Shown here: piece after piece, positions 51,329 through 59,447 of the stretch
Layout of the letters: each line of letters opens with the position of its first letter
Numbering within the stretch: position 1 is the stretch's first letter
Assembly: GCF_003569005.1 (NCBI RefSeq)
Contig: NZ_BCUR01000004.1
Span: 1,835,111-1,899,110, forward strand
Direction: 5' to 3'
Length of the DNA stretch: 64,000 nucleotides
From: Vibrio superstes
GTDB taxonomy: Bacteria > Pseudomonadota > Gammaproteobacteria > Enterobacterales > Vibrionaceae
Notes under the pieces: generated by a model
The model's input: only the letters and a program-made list of their open reading frames with translations
What the model was told of the DNA's origin: nothing
Database searches by the model: none
Program-made: the position numbers and the translations under genes

Positions 51329-52294
51329 TTAATTAAGACTAAATATTGCCAAGGCTATTGTTGTCATTACACTCACACTAACCATTGCCAACAAGGTGGT
51401 GGGAAGAAGCACCGCAGAACAGAGCCCTTCCATTTTGTACTTTTGACCAATGACGGAGTAGATCCCAAACATTGGCATACTAGCGAGAATGACCGCGACC
51501 GCACCCATGGTGGGCTCTAACTCAAACCAGATTAAAATCATTCCCAGTAAGATCAGTGGGTGAAGAATCAATTTTCCCAACACAACCGTACTTATCTCTT
51601 TCTTCATCCCATTAACGCGAACCCCTATCAAGCCTCCGCCTATCGTAAAAAGTGCGACCCCAGTGACTGTGCTCGCCAGCATATCTATCATCTTCGATGC
51701 GGTTTCTGGGGTGGGTATGGAGAGCGCCGATACACTCATTCCTAACACTATCGACAACACGATTGGATTCTTAGCCAAGTTCTTTAAGGTGCTTGTAAAC
51801 CTAAGCCGAACACTCGAATCAGATTGAACACTAAAAAAGTCTGCCAGCATCAGTAGCAAGGGGAGCATGATCAAATTCTCTACGATTAAGGTCAGAGAAA
51901 ATGGCACTAAGGCTGCCGAACCAAACAGAAAATAGATGATAGGAAAACCGATCAACAGGCTGTTTGAGAAACTACCACCAAGGCCCAGAATCACGCTCTG
52001 TGTCAGATTTCGCTTTAGTAATGCAACACTCACTCCCATCACTACCGCGAAGGCCAACATGGAGCCAAGCGCGTAAACCAGCAGATACTGGGTGTCCCAA
52101 ATCTCAACCAAGGACTTGGTGCTCAAGGCGCTAAAGATCGCGGCCGGCAGTCCAAAATTAAACACAAATGCAGCCAGAACCTTGTGTCCATTCTCCGGCA
52201 TGATTCGTGTCTTTGCGGCCAAAAAGCCCAAACCAATCAACAGAAAGACAGGCAAAATGGTAAACACGACATGTAGGAGTTGGGCAACAGACAC
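51329..52294 (-). CDS. AEC (auxin efflux carrier) family transporter
   Basis: This 321-residue inner-membrane protein has about ten TM helices. The first is LHVVFTILPVFLLIGLGFLAAK, followed by a family-typical central LGLGGSFSNSLLIGFPIIYFLFG. AEC members move organic acids or aromatic compounds. It sits inside the hpa operon between hpaF and hpaD, so it may export or import a pathway acid. E. coli hpa clusters have no such gene. The substrate is inferred from position only. Confidence 0.85.
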   Translation of the reverse strand: MSVAQLLHVVFTILPVFLLIGLGFLAAKTRIMPENGHKVLAAFVFNFGLPAAIFSALSTKSLVEIWDTQYLLVYALGSMLAFAVVMGVSVALLKRNLTQSVILGLGGSFSNSLLIGFPIIYFLFGSAALVPFSLTLIVENLIMLPLLLMLADFFSVQSDSSVRLRFTSTLKNLAKNPIVLSIVLGMSVSALSIPTPETASKMIDMLASTVTGVALFTIGGGLIGVRVNGMKKEISTVVLGKLILHPLILLGMILIWFELEPTMGAVAVILASMPMFGIYSVIGQKYKMEGLCSAVLLPTTLLAMVSVSVMTTIALAIFSLN

Positions 52295-52311
52295 TGGGCT
52301 TTCCTCTATTA

Positions 52312-52707
52312 CTAGGCTTTGCTTTGGGCTGCCAATTTCTGGTGAATGTTATTTTTCTTAAAGTTGAGTTGTGGATGAAGCTCAATCATCTCAAACCCTA
52401 TGCTCAAAAATTGCTCCTCAAAGACAGGCTGAAGAAAATCGGAAAACACCGTGAATATGCGCTGTGCAGCCTCTTTTCTTGTCGCAATATCCCGACCTGT
52501 TCCTATCTTCGCTGTCAGATGAATGAATCGATTGCTAGGGTCTTCATCGGCAATAAGGTAGTAGTCACTCTTGATTGCACGAGTGCGAATACCGCCTTTT
52601 GGAAATACGCCAGTGTTGATAGCCTCTCGATGAATAACCTTCATCAATTGTGGAACGTCGATATCCGACTCCAGGTTTGGAGAAAATTCCATAATAAAAT
52701 GTGGCAT
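52312..52707 (-). CDS. hpaF: HpaF, 5-carboxymethyl-2-hydroxymuconate delta-isomerase
   Basis: This small tautomerase-fold enzyme of 131 residues isomerises carboxymethyl-hydroxymuconate. The N-terminus MPHFIMEFS gives the catalytic Pro after Met removal, and the end IELHPQLNFKKNNIH matches E. coli HpaF. The frame is open nine codons earlier, but AAGGAA precedes ATG 52707 at six bases and only this start exposes Pro1. It lies between hpaE and the AEC gene. Confidence 0.93.
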   Translation of the reverse strand: MPHFIMEFSPNLESDIDVPQLMKVIHREAINTGVFPKGGIRTRAIKSDYYLIADEDPSNRFIHLTAKIGTGRDIATRKEAAQRIFTVFSDFLQPVFEEQFLSIGFEMIELHPQLNFKKNNIHQKLAAQSKA

Positions 52708-52773
52708 GTTGTATTCCTTGCTTAGAAGACTCACTGCAAAGCTCAGTGAGTCTTTCCTCTATTGATTATCCGA

Positions 52774-54297
52774 TTAGTGCTTACCAAGACTTGGAACATT
52801 ATGAGTATCATGTGCAATACAGATATTCTTAGTCTCCATATAGAAATCAAAACTCCAGTCTCCTCCGTCTCGGCCTACACCGGACATCTTCACTCCGCCA
52901 AATGGGGATGGAAGGTTACGATTATTTTCTGAGTTCACCCAGATCATGCCCGCTTCGACCTTGCTTGCCATTCTCATTGCACGCCCTGTATTGGCTGTCC
53001 AGATGTAGCCTGACAATCCATACTCGGTATCATTGGCGATCTGTAAGGCTTCTTCTTCAGAATCAAACTCAATACAGGTAAGAACCGGGCCAAAGATCTC
53101 TTCTTTAGCGACTCTCATGCTGTTGTTTGCTTCGGTGAACAAGGTCGGAGTTAGGTAATTTCCAGCCCCCAACTCATCAAGCGCCCTGCCACCTACCGCA
53201 ATGGTTGCTCCATCTTGGGTAGCTGCATCCATATAGCTGAGCACTTTGTTGTAATGGGTTTTATGCACTAACGGGCCGACCTCTGTTTCAGGGTCTAGAG
53301 GGTGCCCAACCTTCAAGCTCTCAACGCGTTGTTTAAGCGCCTCAATAAACCTTGGTTTAATGCCGTTTTGAATCAATAGACGACTGGAGCTGGTGCATCG
53401 CTGACCGTTTAGGCTGTAAATCATGAAAACAACGGCATCTAAGGCCCTATCAAAATCGGCGTCATCGAAGACAATAACTGGGTTCTTGCCCCCTAACTCA
53501 AAGTGCACACGCTTAAGGGTTGGGGCTCCTTGGGCTTGAATCATAGAGCCTGTTGTCGTCTCTCCAACAAAGGCAATCGCCTTGATGGCTTTATGCTCAG
53601 TAATGGCTTTACCTGCCACTTCCCCAAACCCATTCACCATGTTCCACACACCCGCAGGCAAGCCCGCGGCTTCTGCACACTCAGCCAAGATCCCGGCGGT
53701 TAATGGGCTAAATTCGGCAGGTTTGTGCACTACGGTACATCCAGCGGCTAAAGCAGGAGCAATCTTCCAAGTAGACAGCATAAATGGGGTATTCCAAGGC
53801 GTGATCACGCCCACAGGACCAATGGCATTGCGTAGGGTGTAATTCGTATGATCGTCTTGATGGAGCGATAAGCCGTTCTTTGCTTCAGGTGATTTATCGG
53901 CAAAGAAACGGAAATTTGCTGCACCGCGGATCGCTGCCTGCTTCATAAAGCGCAACGGCTGCCCGCAATCCATAGATTCAACTAGAGCGATTTCTTCAGC
54001 GCGCTCCTCTATCTTATCGGCTAGGCGATGCAGGATTTTCTTGCGCTCCGTTCCAGAGAGTTCAGCCCAAGCAGCAAACGCGGTTTGCGCAGCTAAACAC
54101 GCCTGATTCACATCTTCTTGCGTTCCCTTCACCACTTTTCCCAAAGATTCATTGGTCGTTGGGGTCAGGTTGTCAAAGGTCTTACCCTCAGACCCAAGGG
54201 TCCACTCACCCGCAATATAGTGGCCTAACGTATTGTCTCTATATTTGGATAGAAATTGTTCGGCCTTGGTCAGGTTTGTATCGAGTTGTTGTGTCAT
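52774..54297 (-). CDS. hpaE: HpaE, 5-carboxymethyl-2-hydroxymuconate semialdehyde dehydrogenase
   Basis: This 507-residue NAD-dependent aldehyde dehydrogenase oxidises the ring-fission semialdehyde to the tricarboxylic acid. It has TPWNTPFMLSTWKIAPALAAGC, FELGGKNPVIVFDDAD and GQRCTSSSRLL (catalytic Cys). The end MSGVGRDGGDWSFDFYMETKN is characteristic of HpaE. The start follows AAGGAA at 54297. It is in the middle of the operon. Confidence 0.94.
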   Translation of the reverse strand: MTQQLDTNLTKAEQFLSKYRDNTLGHYIAGEWTLGSEGKTFDNLTPTTNESLGKVVKGTQEDVNQACLAAQTAFAAWAELSGTERKKILHRLADKIEERAEEIALVESMDCGQPLRFMKQAAIRGAANFRFFADKSPEAKNGLSLHQDDHTNYTLRNAIGPVGVITPWNTPFMLSTWKIAPALAAGCTVVHKPAEFSPLTAGILAECAEAAGLPAGVWNMVNGFGEVAGKAITEHKAIKAIAFVGETTTGSMIQAQGAPTLKRVHFELGGKNPVIVFDDADFDRALDAVVFMIYSLNGQRCTSSSRLLIQNGIKPRFIEALKQRVESLKVGHPLDPETEVGPLVHKTHYNKVLSYMDAATQDGATIAVGGRALDELGAGNYLTPTLFTEANNSMRVAKEEIFGPVLTCIEFDSEEEALQIANDTEYGLSGYIWTANTGRAMRMASKVEAGMIWVNSENNRNLPSPFGGVKMSGVGRDGGDWSFDFYMETKNICIAHDTHNVPSLGKH

Positions 54298-54322
54298 GAT
54301 TTCGTTCCTTTTCTAGATGCGT

Positions 54323-55090
54323 TTAACGCTGAGCGTAAAATTCTTGTTCAGAGAGAACCGGATTTTCTAGCGTTCCTATTTGCTCAATAGAACAGCTCAC
54401 CACATCTCCTGGCAGGATATCCTTGAGTCCCTTAGGTGTGCCTGTGGCGATGAGATCACCAGGCTTCAATGTCATGAATTGACTCAGGTATTCAACAAGA
54501 AAAGGCACGTCAAAAATCATGTCAGCGGTTGTACCCGATTGTGTTAACTCGCCATTCACTCGGGTTTCTATCTTGAGGTCGCTGAGATCTTTTATGTCGC
54601 CGGTATCGACAATCCAAGGCCCCATCGGACAGAGTGAATCTCGGCTTTTTACACGCAGGTTGGGACGATAATAGTTTTCTAGGTAATCTCGAATCGCGTA
54701 GTCATTACAGATGGTAAAGCCACTAATGTAGTCAAGCGCGTCTTCACGCCTTACGTTTCTAGCCTCTTTGCCAACAACCGCCACCAGCTCACACTCATAG
54801 TGCATAAATTCAATGCCATCAGGGCGGTATGAAGGCTGCTGATGAGCCGTCAAGGTATTCTGTCCCTTTAGAAATACTAACGGCTCTTTTGGTGGTTCAA
54901 AGGCAAGCTCTGAGGCATGGTCAGCGTAATTTAACCCTAACGCGAAGATAGTGCCGGGATTCTCTAAAGGCGATAACCAACGAACATCATCAGATGCAAT
55001 CACCTCTCCCTCTAGCGTGGTAATGACGTCCTGTTCGTCCACTAGAACATCCAGTACCTGACCGTGATGACTGATTCTTGCGCGCTTCAT
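54323..55090 (-). CDS. hpaG2: HpaG2, FAH-family 5-oxopent-3-ene-1,2,5-tricarboxylate decarboxylase/isomerase half
   Basis: This 255-residue FAH-fold protein corresponds to the C-terminal half of E. coli HpaG. FAH motifs are FALGLNYADHASE, PLVFLKGQNT, the metal-binding HYECELVAVVGKEARNV, and the C-terminal PGDLIATGTPKGL. It would decarboxylate and isomerise the pathway intermediate to 2-hydroxyhepta-2,4-dienedioate together with HpaG1. The start overlaps the hpaG1 stop by 4 bp (ATGA), so the two are coupled. Confidence 0.92.
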   Translation of the reverse strand: MKRARISHHGQVLDVLVDEQDVITTLEGEVIASDDVRWLSPLENPGTIFALGLNYADHASELAFEPPKEPLVFLKGQNTLTAHQQPSYRPDGIEFMHYECELVAVVGKEARNVRREDALDYISGFTICNDYAIRDYLENYYRPNLRVKSRDSLCPMGPWIVDTGDIKDLSDLKIETRVNGELTQSGTTADMIFDVPFLVEYLSQFMTLKPGDLIATGTPKGLKDILPGDVVSCSIEQIGTLENPVLSEQEFYAQR

Positions 55091-55737
55091 GCTTCCACTC
55101 CTTCAATATTATTCTCTAGGCTAAGTACATTCCCTAGGCATGAGCTGACCTGGTCGCCAGGTTGCAACTCCACTCGCTCACCAGCAAAACCTACAGCGAT
55201 GACATCTCCCTTTTCTAGAGTCATGATGTGAGAGATCTTATTGATAAGCTGTTCAATGGTTCGAGATTGTTGACTCAATGGGAAGGTACGCTGCAGTGCG
55301 CCATTTACCGAGGTTTGGACCTCTAGAGCAGCTAAATCAGCGACATCAGACTTTAAGATTGGGGCTGATATCGAGGCCGAATTGTCTATACACTTTCCTT
55401 TGATATCTGGACGGTAGTAGCTGGTTTCTGGCAAAGAAAAATCATGGAAAAGAGCAAAACCCTCAACATAATTCATTGCCTCGCTTTCCGACACGCGACA
55501 GCATTGTTTTGCCATAATCACAGCGACGCTTGCTCCCACCACTAGGCTGTCGGCATGGGTAGGCCACTCAATTGAATTGTCGCCCTGCTGCCAGGTATTG
55601 TGAGGTTTAAAGTATAAAACCGGTTCAGTGGGCAGTGCTTTGTATGGCTGTTGCTTGAAGGTGTCTGCCATATGCTCTAGTTGCTGCTTGTCATTGAGAG
55701 CAACACAAATCACCTTTCCTTGTAGTTTCGTTTTCAT
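55087..55737 (-). CDS. hpaG1: HpaG1, FAH-family partner subunit (N-terminal half of HpaG)
   Basis: This 216-residue FAH-like protein corresponds to the N-terminal half of E. coli HpaG: CVALNDKQQLEHM, PVLYFKPHNTW and LEKGDVIAVGF. Its metal-site region is less complete than that of HpaG2 (no clear HxE...E set), as is usual for the first half. It overlaps the next gene by 4 bp. The TAGGAAC ribosome site precedes 55737. Confidence 0.88.
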   Translation of the reverse strand: MKTKLQGKVICVALNDKQQLEHMADTFKQQPYKALPTEPVLYFKPHNTWQQGDNSIEWPTHADSLVVGASVAVIMAKQCCRVSESEAMNYVEGFALFHDFSLPETSYYRPDIKGKCIDNSASISAPILKSDVADLAALEVQTSVNGALQRTFPLSQQSRTIEQLINKISHIMTLEKGDVIAVGFAGERVELQPGDQVSSCLGNVLSLENNIEGVEA

Positions 55738-55766
55738 CGTTGTTCCTACGTTTTAGGCTGTAAGGG

Positions 55767-56567
55767 TTAATAAACATTGTCGACTATGGTGGGTTCGATA
55801 TCGTTAACGTGTTTCAATTGATTGGCGAGGTTTTCTGCGCTCAATCTCAGCAAGAGTGTATCCACTCCCGCCCCAATGAACTTGACGCCTCGGGATGCGT
55901 ACTCTTGAGCTTGTTTGGGGTTTAAAGACAAGATCCCAGACGCTTTACCGGACTGATTAATGACTCGAATAGCGTGGTCAATCGCTGCAACGACCTCCGG
56001 ATGATCAGGGTTACCTATGTGCCCCATAGAACCAGATAGATCGGAAGGCCCAATAAAAATGCCATCAATGCCTTCAATGGCCGCTATCTCTTCGATATTG
56101 TCTATGGCTTGCTTGGTTTCCACTTGAACCAAGATACAAGTTTGGTCATTCGCTCTATGCAGATATTGTGGGATTCGATTCCATTGCGATGCTCGCGCCA
56201 AAGCACTTCCGATACCACGTGTACCAAGGGGGGGATACATCGCTGACTTAACCACCTCTTGTGCTTGTTCTGCGGTGTTCACCATTGGAACCAAAAGAGT
56301 TTGCGCGCCAATATCCAGCAAGCGCTTAATCAATGTTGGATTTGAGTCTTCAGCCCTAACAATACTGGATGCGCTATGAGGCTCTAATGCCTGAAGGTGA
56401 TACTTGATATCGGAGAGGTCAAATGAGGCGTGTTCACCATCAATCAACACCCAATCAAACCCAGCGCTACCACATATTTCAGCGCAGCTGGTATCGGGTA
56501 ATCCAAGCCACAAGCCCCACAATGGGTCACTTTGCTTTAATGCCTGTTTAAAATGATTCTCGAACAT
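55767..56567 (-). CDS. hpaI: HpaI, 4-hydroxy-2-oxoheptane-1,7-dioate aldolase
   Basis: This class II metal-dependent aldolase of 266 residues cleaves the C7 intermediate to pyruvate and succinate semialdehyde. E. coli HpaI motifs are present: GLWLGLPDTSCAEICGSAGFDW, LIDGEHA (catalytic His), TLLVPMV, RGIGSALARASQWNRIP, and VQVETKQAIDNIEEIAAIEG followed by IFIGPSDLS. The last residues read DNVY, close to the E. coli end. A strong GGAGG site precedes it, and hpaH lies 12 bp upstream. Confidence 0.95.
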   Translation of the reverse strand: MFENHFKQALKQSDPLWGLWLGLPDTSCAEICGSAGFDWVLIDGEHASFDLSDIKYHLQALEPHSASSIVRAEDSNPTLIKRLLDIGAQTLLVPMVNTAEQAQEVVKSAMYPPLGTRGIGSALARASQWNRIPQYLHRANDQTCILVQVETKQAIDNIEEIAAIEGIDGIFIGPSDLSGSMGHIGNPDHPEVVAAIDHAIRVINQSGKASGILSLNPKQAQEYASRGVKFIGAGVDTLLLRLSAENLANQLKHVNDIEPTIVDNVY

Positions 56568-56579
56568 AACGCGACCCTC

Positions 56580-57383
56580 CTATACAAATCTGACCGAGAT
56601 GCCACCCAAAGCACCAAAGTCTGCATGCACCGTATCACCTTGTTTAACGGGCACCGGACGAGTAAACGAGCCCGCTAAGATCACCTGGCCTGGCTCAAGT
56701 GAGACTCCATGAGGTGCAAATCGCTTGCAGACCCAGCAAATACCATTTGCCGGGTGCCCTAACACCCCCCCCGCTAGGCCTGTTTCTTCTATCTGACCGT
56801 TGAGATACAACATAGAGCCAGCCCAACGCAGATCCAGTTCTGTGGGTTTGATTGGTCGGCCGCCCAAGATGATTCCAGCATTGGCCGCATTATCCGCAAT
56901 CGTGTCGTAAACCTTACGCGTATAACCTGATTCAGGGTCTGTGCGGTGGCAACGTGCCGCGATTAACTCTAAGGCTGGTACGACATAGTCCGTGGCATTC
57001 AACACATCAAATATTGTGACATTGTCACCTTCTAACTTTTCTTTGAGCACAAAAGCAAGCTCTACCTCAATGCGCGGATCTAGAAATTCAGACACATCAA
57101 TCTGCGCACCATCACTAAAGAACATGTCATCTAACAGAACACCATAATCAGGCTGGTCGATGTTTACGGCCATCTGCATAGCGCGGGAAGTGAGACCAAT
57201 CTTGTACCCCTTGACCTTCGCTCCCTCTAATTTCTTTCTATCAACCCAGCGCTTTTGGATGCCATAGGCATCGTCCATCGTCATTTCGGGATAATCCAAG
57301 GTCAGTGCTGGAATTTGCTGTTTTGATTTTTCCGCTTTATAGAGGCGTTCAGCAGCCACTTGCATTTGATCTTCCGTTAACAT
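56580..57383 (-). CDS. hpaH: HpaH, 2-oxohept-3-ene-1,7-dioate hydratase
   Basis: This 267-residue Mg-dependent hydratase belongs to the MhpD/HpaH family. Motifs are KGYKIGLTSRAMQMAVNIDQPDYG, DPRIEVELAFVLKEKL, VVPALELIAARC, ADNAANAGIILGG and the end VLAGSFTRPVPVKQGDTVHADFG. It adds water to the dienoate before HpaI cleaves it. It is the first gene of the operon hpaH-I-G1-G2-E-F-AEC-D-SSADH-MBL. Two operator-like palindromes lie 90-130 bp upstream. Confidence 0.94.
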   Translation of the reverse strand: MLTEDQMQVAAERLYKAEKSKQQIPALTLDYPEMTMDDAYGIQKRWVDRKKLEGAKVKGYKIGLTSRAMQMAVNIDQPDYGVLLDDMFFSDGAQIDVSEFLDPRIEVELAFVLKEKLEGDNVTIFDVLNATDYVVPALELIAARCHRTDPESGYTRKVYDTIADNAANAGIILGGRPIKPTELDLRWAGSMLYLNGQIEETGLAGGVLGHPANGICWVCKRFAPHGVSLEPGQVILAGSFTRPVPVKQGDTVHADFGALGGISVRFV

Positions 57384-57472
57384 TTTGTTCCCTTTTGTTT
57401 CAGTGTTGGCATCTATATAGGCTTCTTGGTGTTAATGAATGGCCGTAAGATAGTGTTCTACAGACTTGAATG

Positions 57473-57513
57473 TAGTTAACATGTTAAATACTTTACTTAA
57501 TATATTAACTAAT
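57473..57513. promoter_or_regulatory. Two candidate HpaR operators upstream of hpaH
   Basis: TAGTTAACATGTTAAATAC (57473-57491) contains a perfect palindrome GTTAACATGTTAA-type core. ACTTAATATATTAACTAAT (57495-57513) is a second site two DNA turns away (22 bp). Both fit AGTTAAYATRTTAACT with one to three changes. Their spacing suits two dimers on the same helix face at the promoter of the minus-strand hpa operon. Confidence 0.65.
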
Positions 57514-57784
57514 GTCCAAAAATTACACTTCAATACCTAAGTTATTGATAAATAATTACTTATTTGCATTTAACTCAATTACAAGCAAGCACACTGTAAA
57601 CCTATTGCAGTCGATATGTGATTAGAGTCACTGTATCTGGCATTATTTGAGAGGGTAGAAAGGCTTGATTTCTTGCGAAGTGACGAACAAGTGCTGATTA
57701 ATTTTTGATTCATTGATCTGGTTAACACATCAAGCAAAATCAATACAACTTTTTAACATTATCGATTTGAATCTGTAGATAATT

Positions 57785-57801
57785 AGTTAATATGTTAAGT
57801 A
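57785..57801. promoter_or_regulatory. Candidate HpaR operator upstream of dctP
   Basis: AGTTAATATGTTAAGTA fits the hpa palindrome at nearly every position. It overlaps a plausible -10 region (TATGTT, 57791-57796) that lies 18 bp from TTGAAT (57767-57772). Repression of the TRAP operon by HpaR would tie uptake to catabolism. The rest of the 57384-57888 gap shows only half-sites (GTTAACACAT, TTTTAACATTA). Confidence 0.6.
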
Positions 57802-57888
57802 TCAAAGCAAAACAACGACCCATATAAATGGGCAAGGCTCTGCAGTAATAGAGCACCCTACACACCGTGAAACGAAAGGAAATATGCT

Positions 57889-58914
57889 ATGCGAGCAAAC
57901 AAGATCGCCGCTGTTACTACGACGGCTTTACTACTTATAGGTTCTTTTTCGGCTCAGGCTGCACCGGAAAAAATCATTAAGATCAGTACATGGGGTTCAC
58001 CAAACCATGGTATTAACAAAGTGGTTTGGCCTACATGGGGCGCTTGGATAGAAGAAGCAACCGACGGTCGAGTGGGTATCAAGATCGAATATGATTTAGC
58101 TCCACCCCACACACAAATTGACGTTGTGACCGATGGTATTGGCGATGCGACTTGGATTTTTCATGGGCATAAGGCCGGTCGTTTCCAACTCACCCAGTTG
58201 CCTGAAATCCCTACCTTTTCTGAGGGCTCAAGTTCTGAACTTATGTCTCAGGCTTATTGGAGAACCTACAGCAAATACCTAAAAGATGGACGCGAGCACA
58301 GAGGCGTTGAGGTGTTGGCTTTGAGCGTTCATGGTCCAGGCCAACTTATTACCAAAAATCCGGTTGAGTCATTAGACGCCTTGCAAGGTAAGAAGATCCG
58401 TGTTGGTGGTGGCGTCATATCATCCGTCGCTAAAGATATGAAGGTAACCCCTGTCTTCATTCCAACGACCAAGGTCTATGAATCCATCTCCCAAGGCGTT
58501 GTTGAGGGTGCCTATCAACCTGTGGAGGCATTAAGCTCTTTTCGCCTAGCTGAGGTGGCAGACAATACTTTGGTTATTCCTGGTGGTTTGTATCGTGGTA
58601 GCTTCGCTATCGTCATGAACCAAGACACACTACGCAGTCTCTCAAAAGAAGACCAACAAAGCATTAAAGACGTCTCTGGGGAACAACTATCACGCCTGTT
58701 CGGCAAGATGTGGGATGACGTGGATAACGCAGCTTACGAGACGGCTTTAGAGGGAGGCCATACCTTTACTCCTGCAACTGAAGAAATGATCACTGAGCTC
58801 AAAAAATCGAGCGAGCCATTAGTGACGACTTGGCACAAGGCAGCGCAAAAACGCAAGGTTGACGGACCTGCAGCCTATGCCTACTTCCACCAGCAACTAG
58901 AACAAGGACTGTAA
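57889..58914 (+). CDS. dctP: DctP-type TRAP solute-binding protein
   Basis: This 341-residue periplasmic binding protein has a Sec signal (hydrophobic run ending FSAQAAPEK). The DctP fold has family motifs KISTWGSPNHGINKVVWPTWG, LDALQGKKIRVGG and VYESISQGVVEGAYQPVEAL. The Arg in GKKIRVGG normally binds the ligand carboxylate. AAAGGAA precedes the ATG. It heads the dctPQM operon, divergent from hpaH, so the likely ligand is 4-hydroxyphenylacetate or a related aromatic acid. Confidence 0.88.
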   Translation: MRANKIAAVTTTALLLIGSFSAQAAPEKIIKISTWGSPNHGINKVVWPTWGAWIEEATDGRVGIKIEYDLAPPHTQIDVVTDGIGDATWIFHGHKAGRFQLTQLPEIPTFSEGSSSELMSQAYWRTYSKYLKDGREHRGVEVLALSVHGPGQLITKNPVESLDALQGKKIRVGGGVISSVAKDMKVTPVFIPTTKVYESISQGVVEGAYQPVEALSSFRLAEVADNTLVIPGGLYRGSFAIVMNQDTLRSLSKEDQQSIKDVSGEQLSRLFGKMWDDVDNAAYETALEGGHTFTPATEEMITELKKSSEPLVTTWHKAAQKRKVDGPAAYAYFHQQLEQGL

Positions 58915-58919
58915 TTTCT

Positions 58920-59447
58920 ATGAATGGTTTTAGTCTATCTAAGGCCATACAGCGAGGGCTTGAGGCCCTTGCTGCCATCAGCCTACTACTCATGATGTTG
59001 ATTACGTTTGTTGATGTGACTGGTCGCTACTTCTTTAACGTCCCAGTGATGGGTTCTACTGAGCTTATTGAAGTACTGCTCGCAGTTATGGTGTTTATGG
59101 CGTTTCCTCTCGTTTCTTGGAACGAAGAAAACATCTGTGTTGATCTCATGGACAATTACTTCCCCACCAAATGGATTGGTGTGAGGCAAATTGCTATCAA
59201 CCTTATTTGCTCAGCTTCATTGATCTTGGTAGCCATGATGAACTGGAAATTGGCAGGTCGTTCAATGGAGTATGAAGAAGTGACCGAAATCTTAGAGATG
59301 CCATTGGGGTATGTGACTTACCTCATTTCAATCACAGGCTTTGTGGGCGGTAGCTTGACCCTATTTAATGCGCTTGTGTATGGCAAGAAACTATTTTCTC
59401 GAACTCCCCCTTCCGCCGATTTAACCGCTAAAAGCAAGGAGGCTTAA
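58920..59447 (+). CDS. dctQ: DctQ-type TRAP small permease subunit
   Basis: This 175-residue inner-membrane protein has four TM helices. The DctQ hallmarks are ITFVDVTGRYFFNVPVMGSTELIEVLLAVMVF and the P..SWNEENICVDL segment. It is 5 bp after dctP and directly abuts dctM. It forms the four-helix scaffold of the TRAP translocator. Confidence 0.9.
   Translation: MNGFSLSKAIQRGLEALAAISLLLMMLITFVDVTGRYFFNVPVMGSTELIEVLLAVMVFMAFPLVSWNEENICVDLMDNYFPTKWIGVRQIAINLICSASLILVAMMNWKLAGRSMEYEEVTEILEMPLGYVTYLISITGFVGGSLTLFNALVYGKKLFSRTPPSADLTAKSKEA

Noticed and set aside
54323..55737. Frameshifted hpaG
   Set aside because: Both halves have their own ribosome sites and starts, and the 4-bp ATGA overlap is a normal coupled junction.
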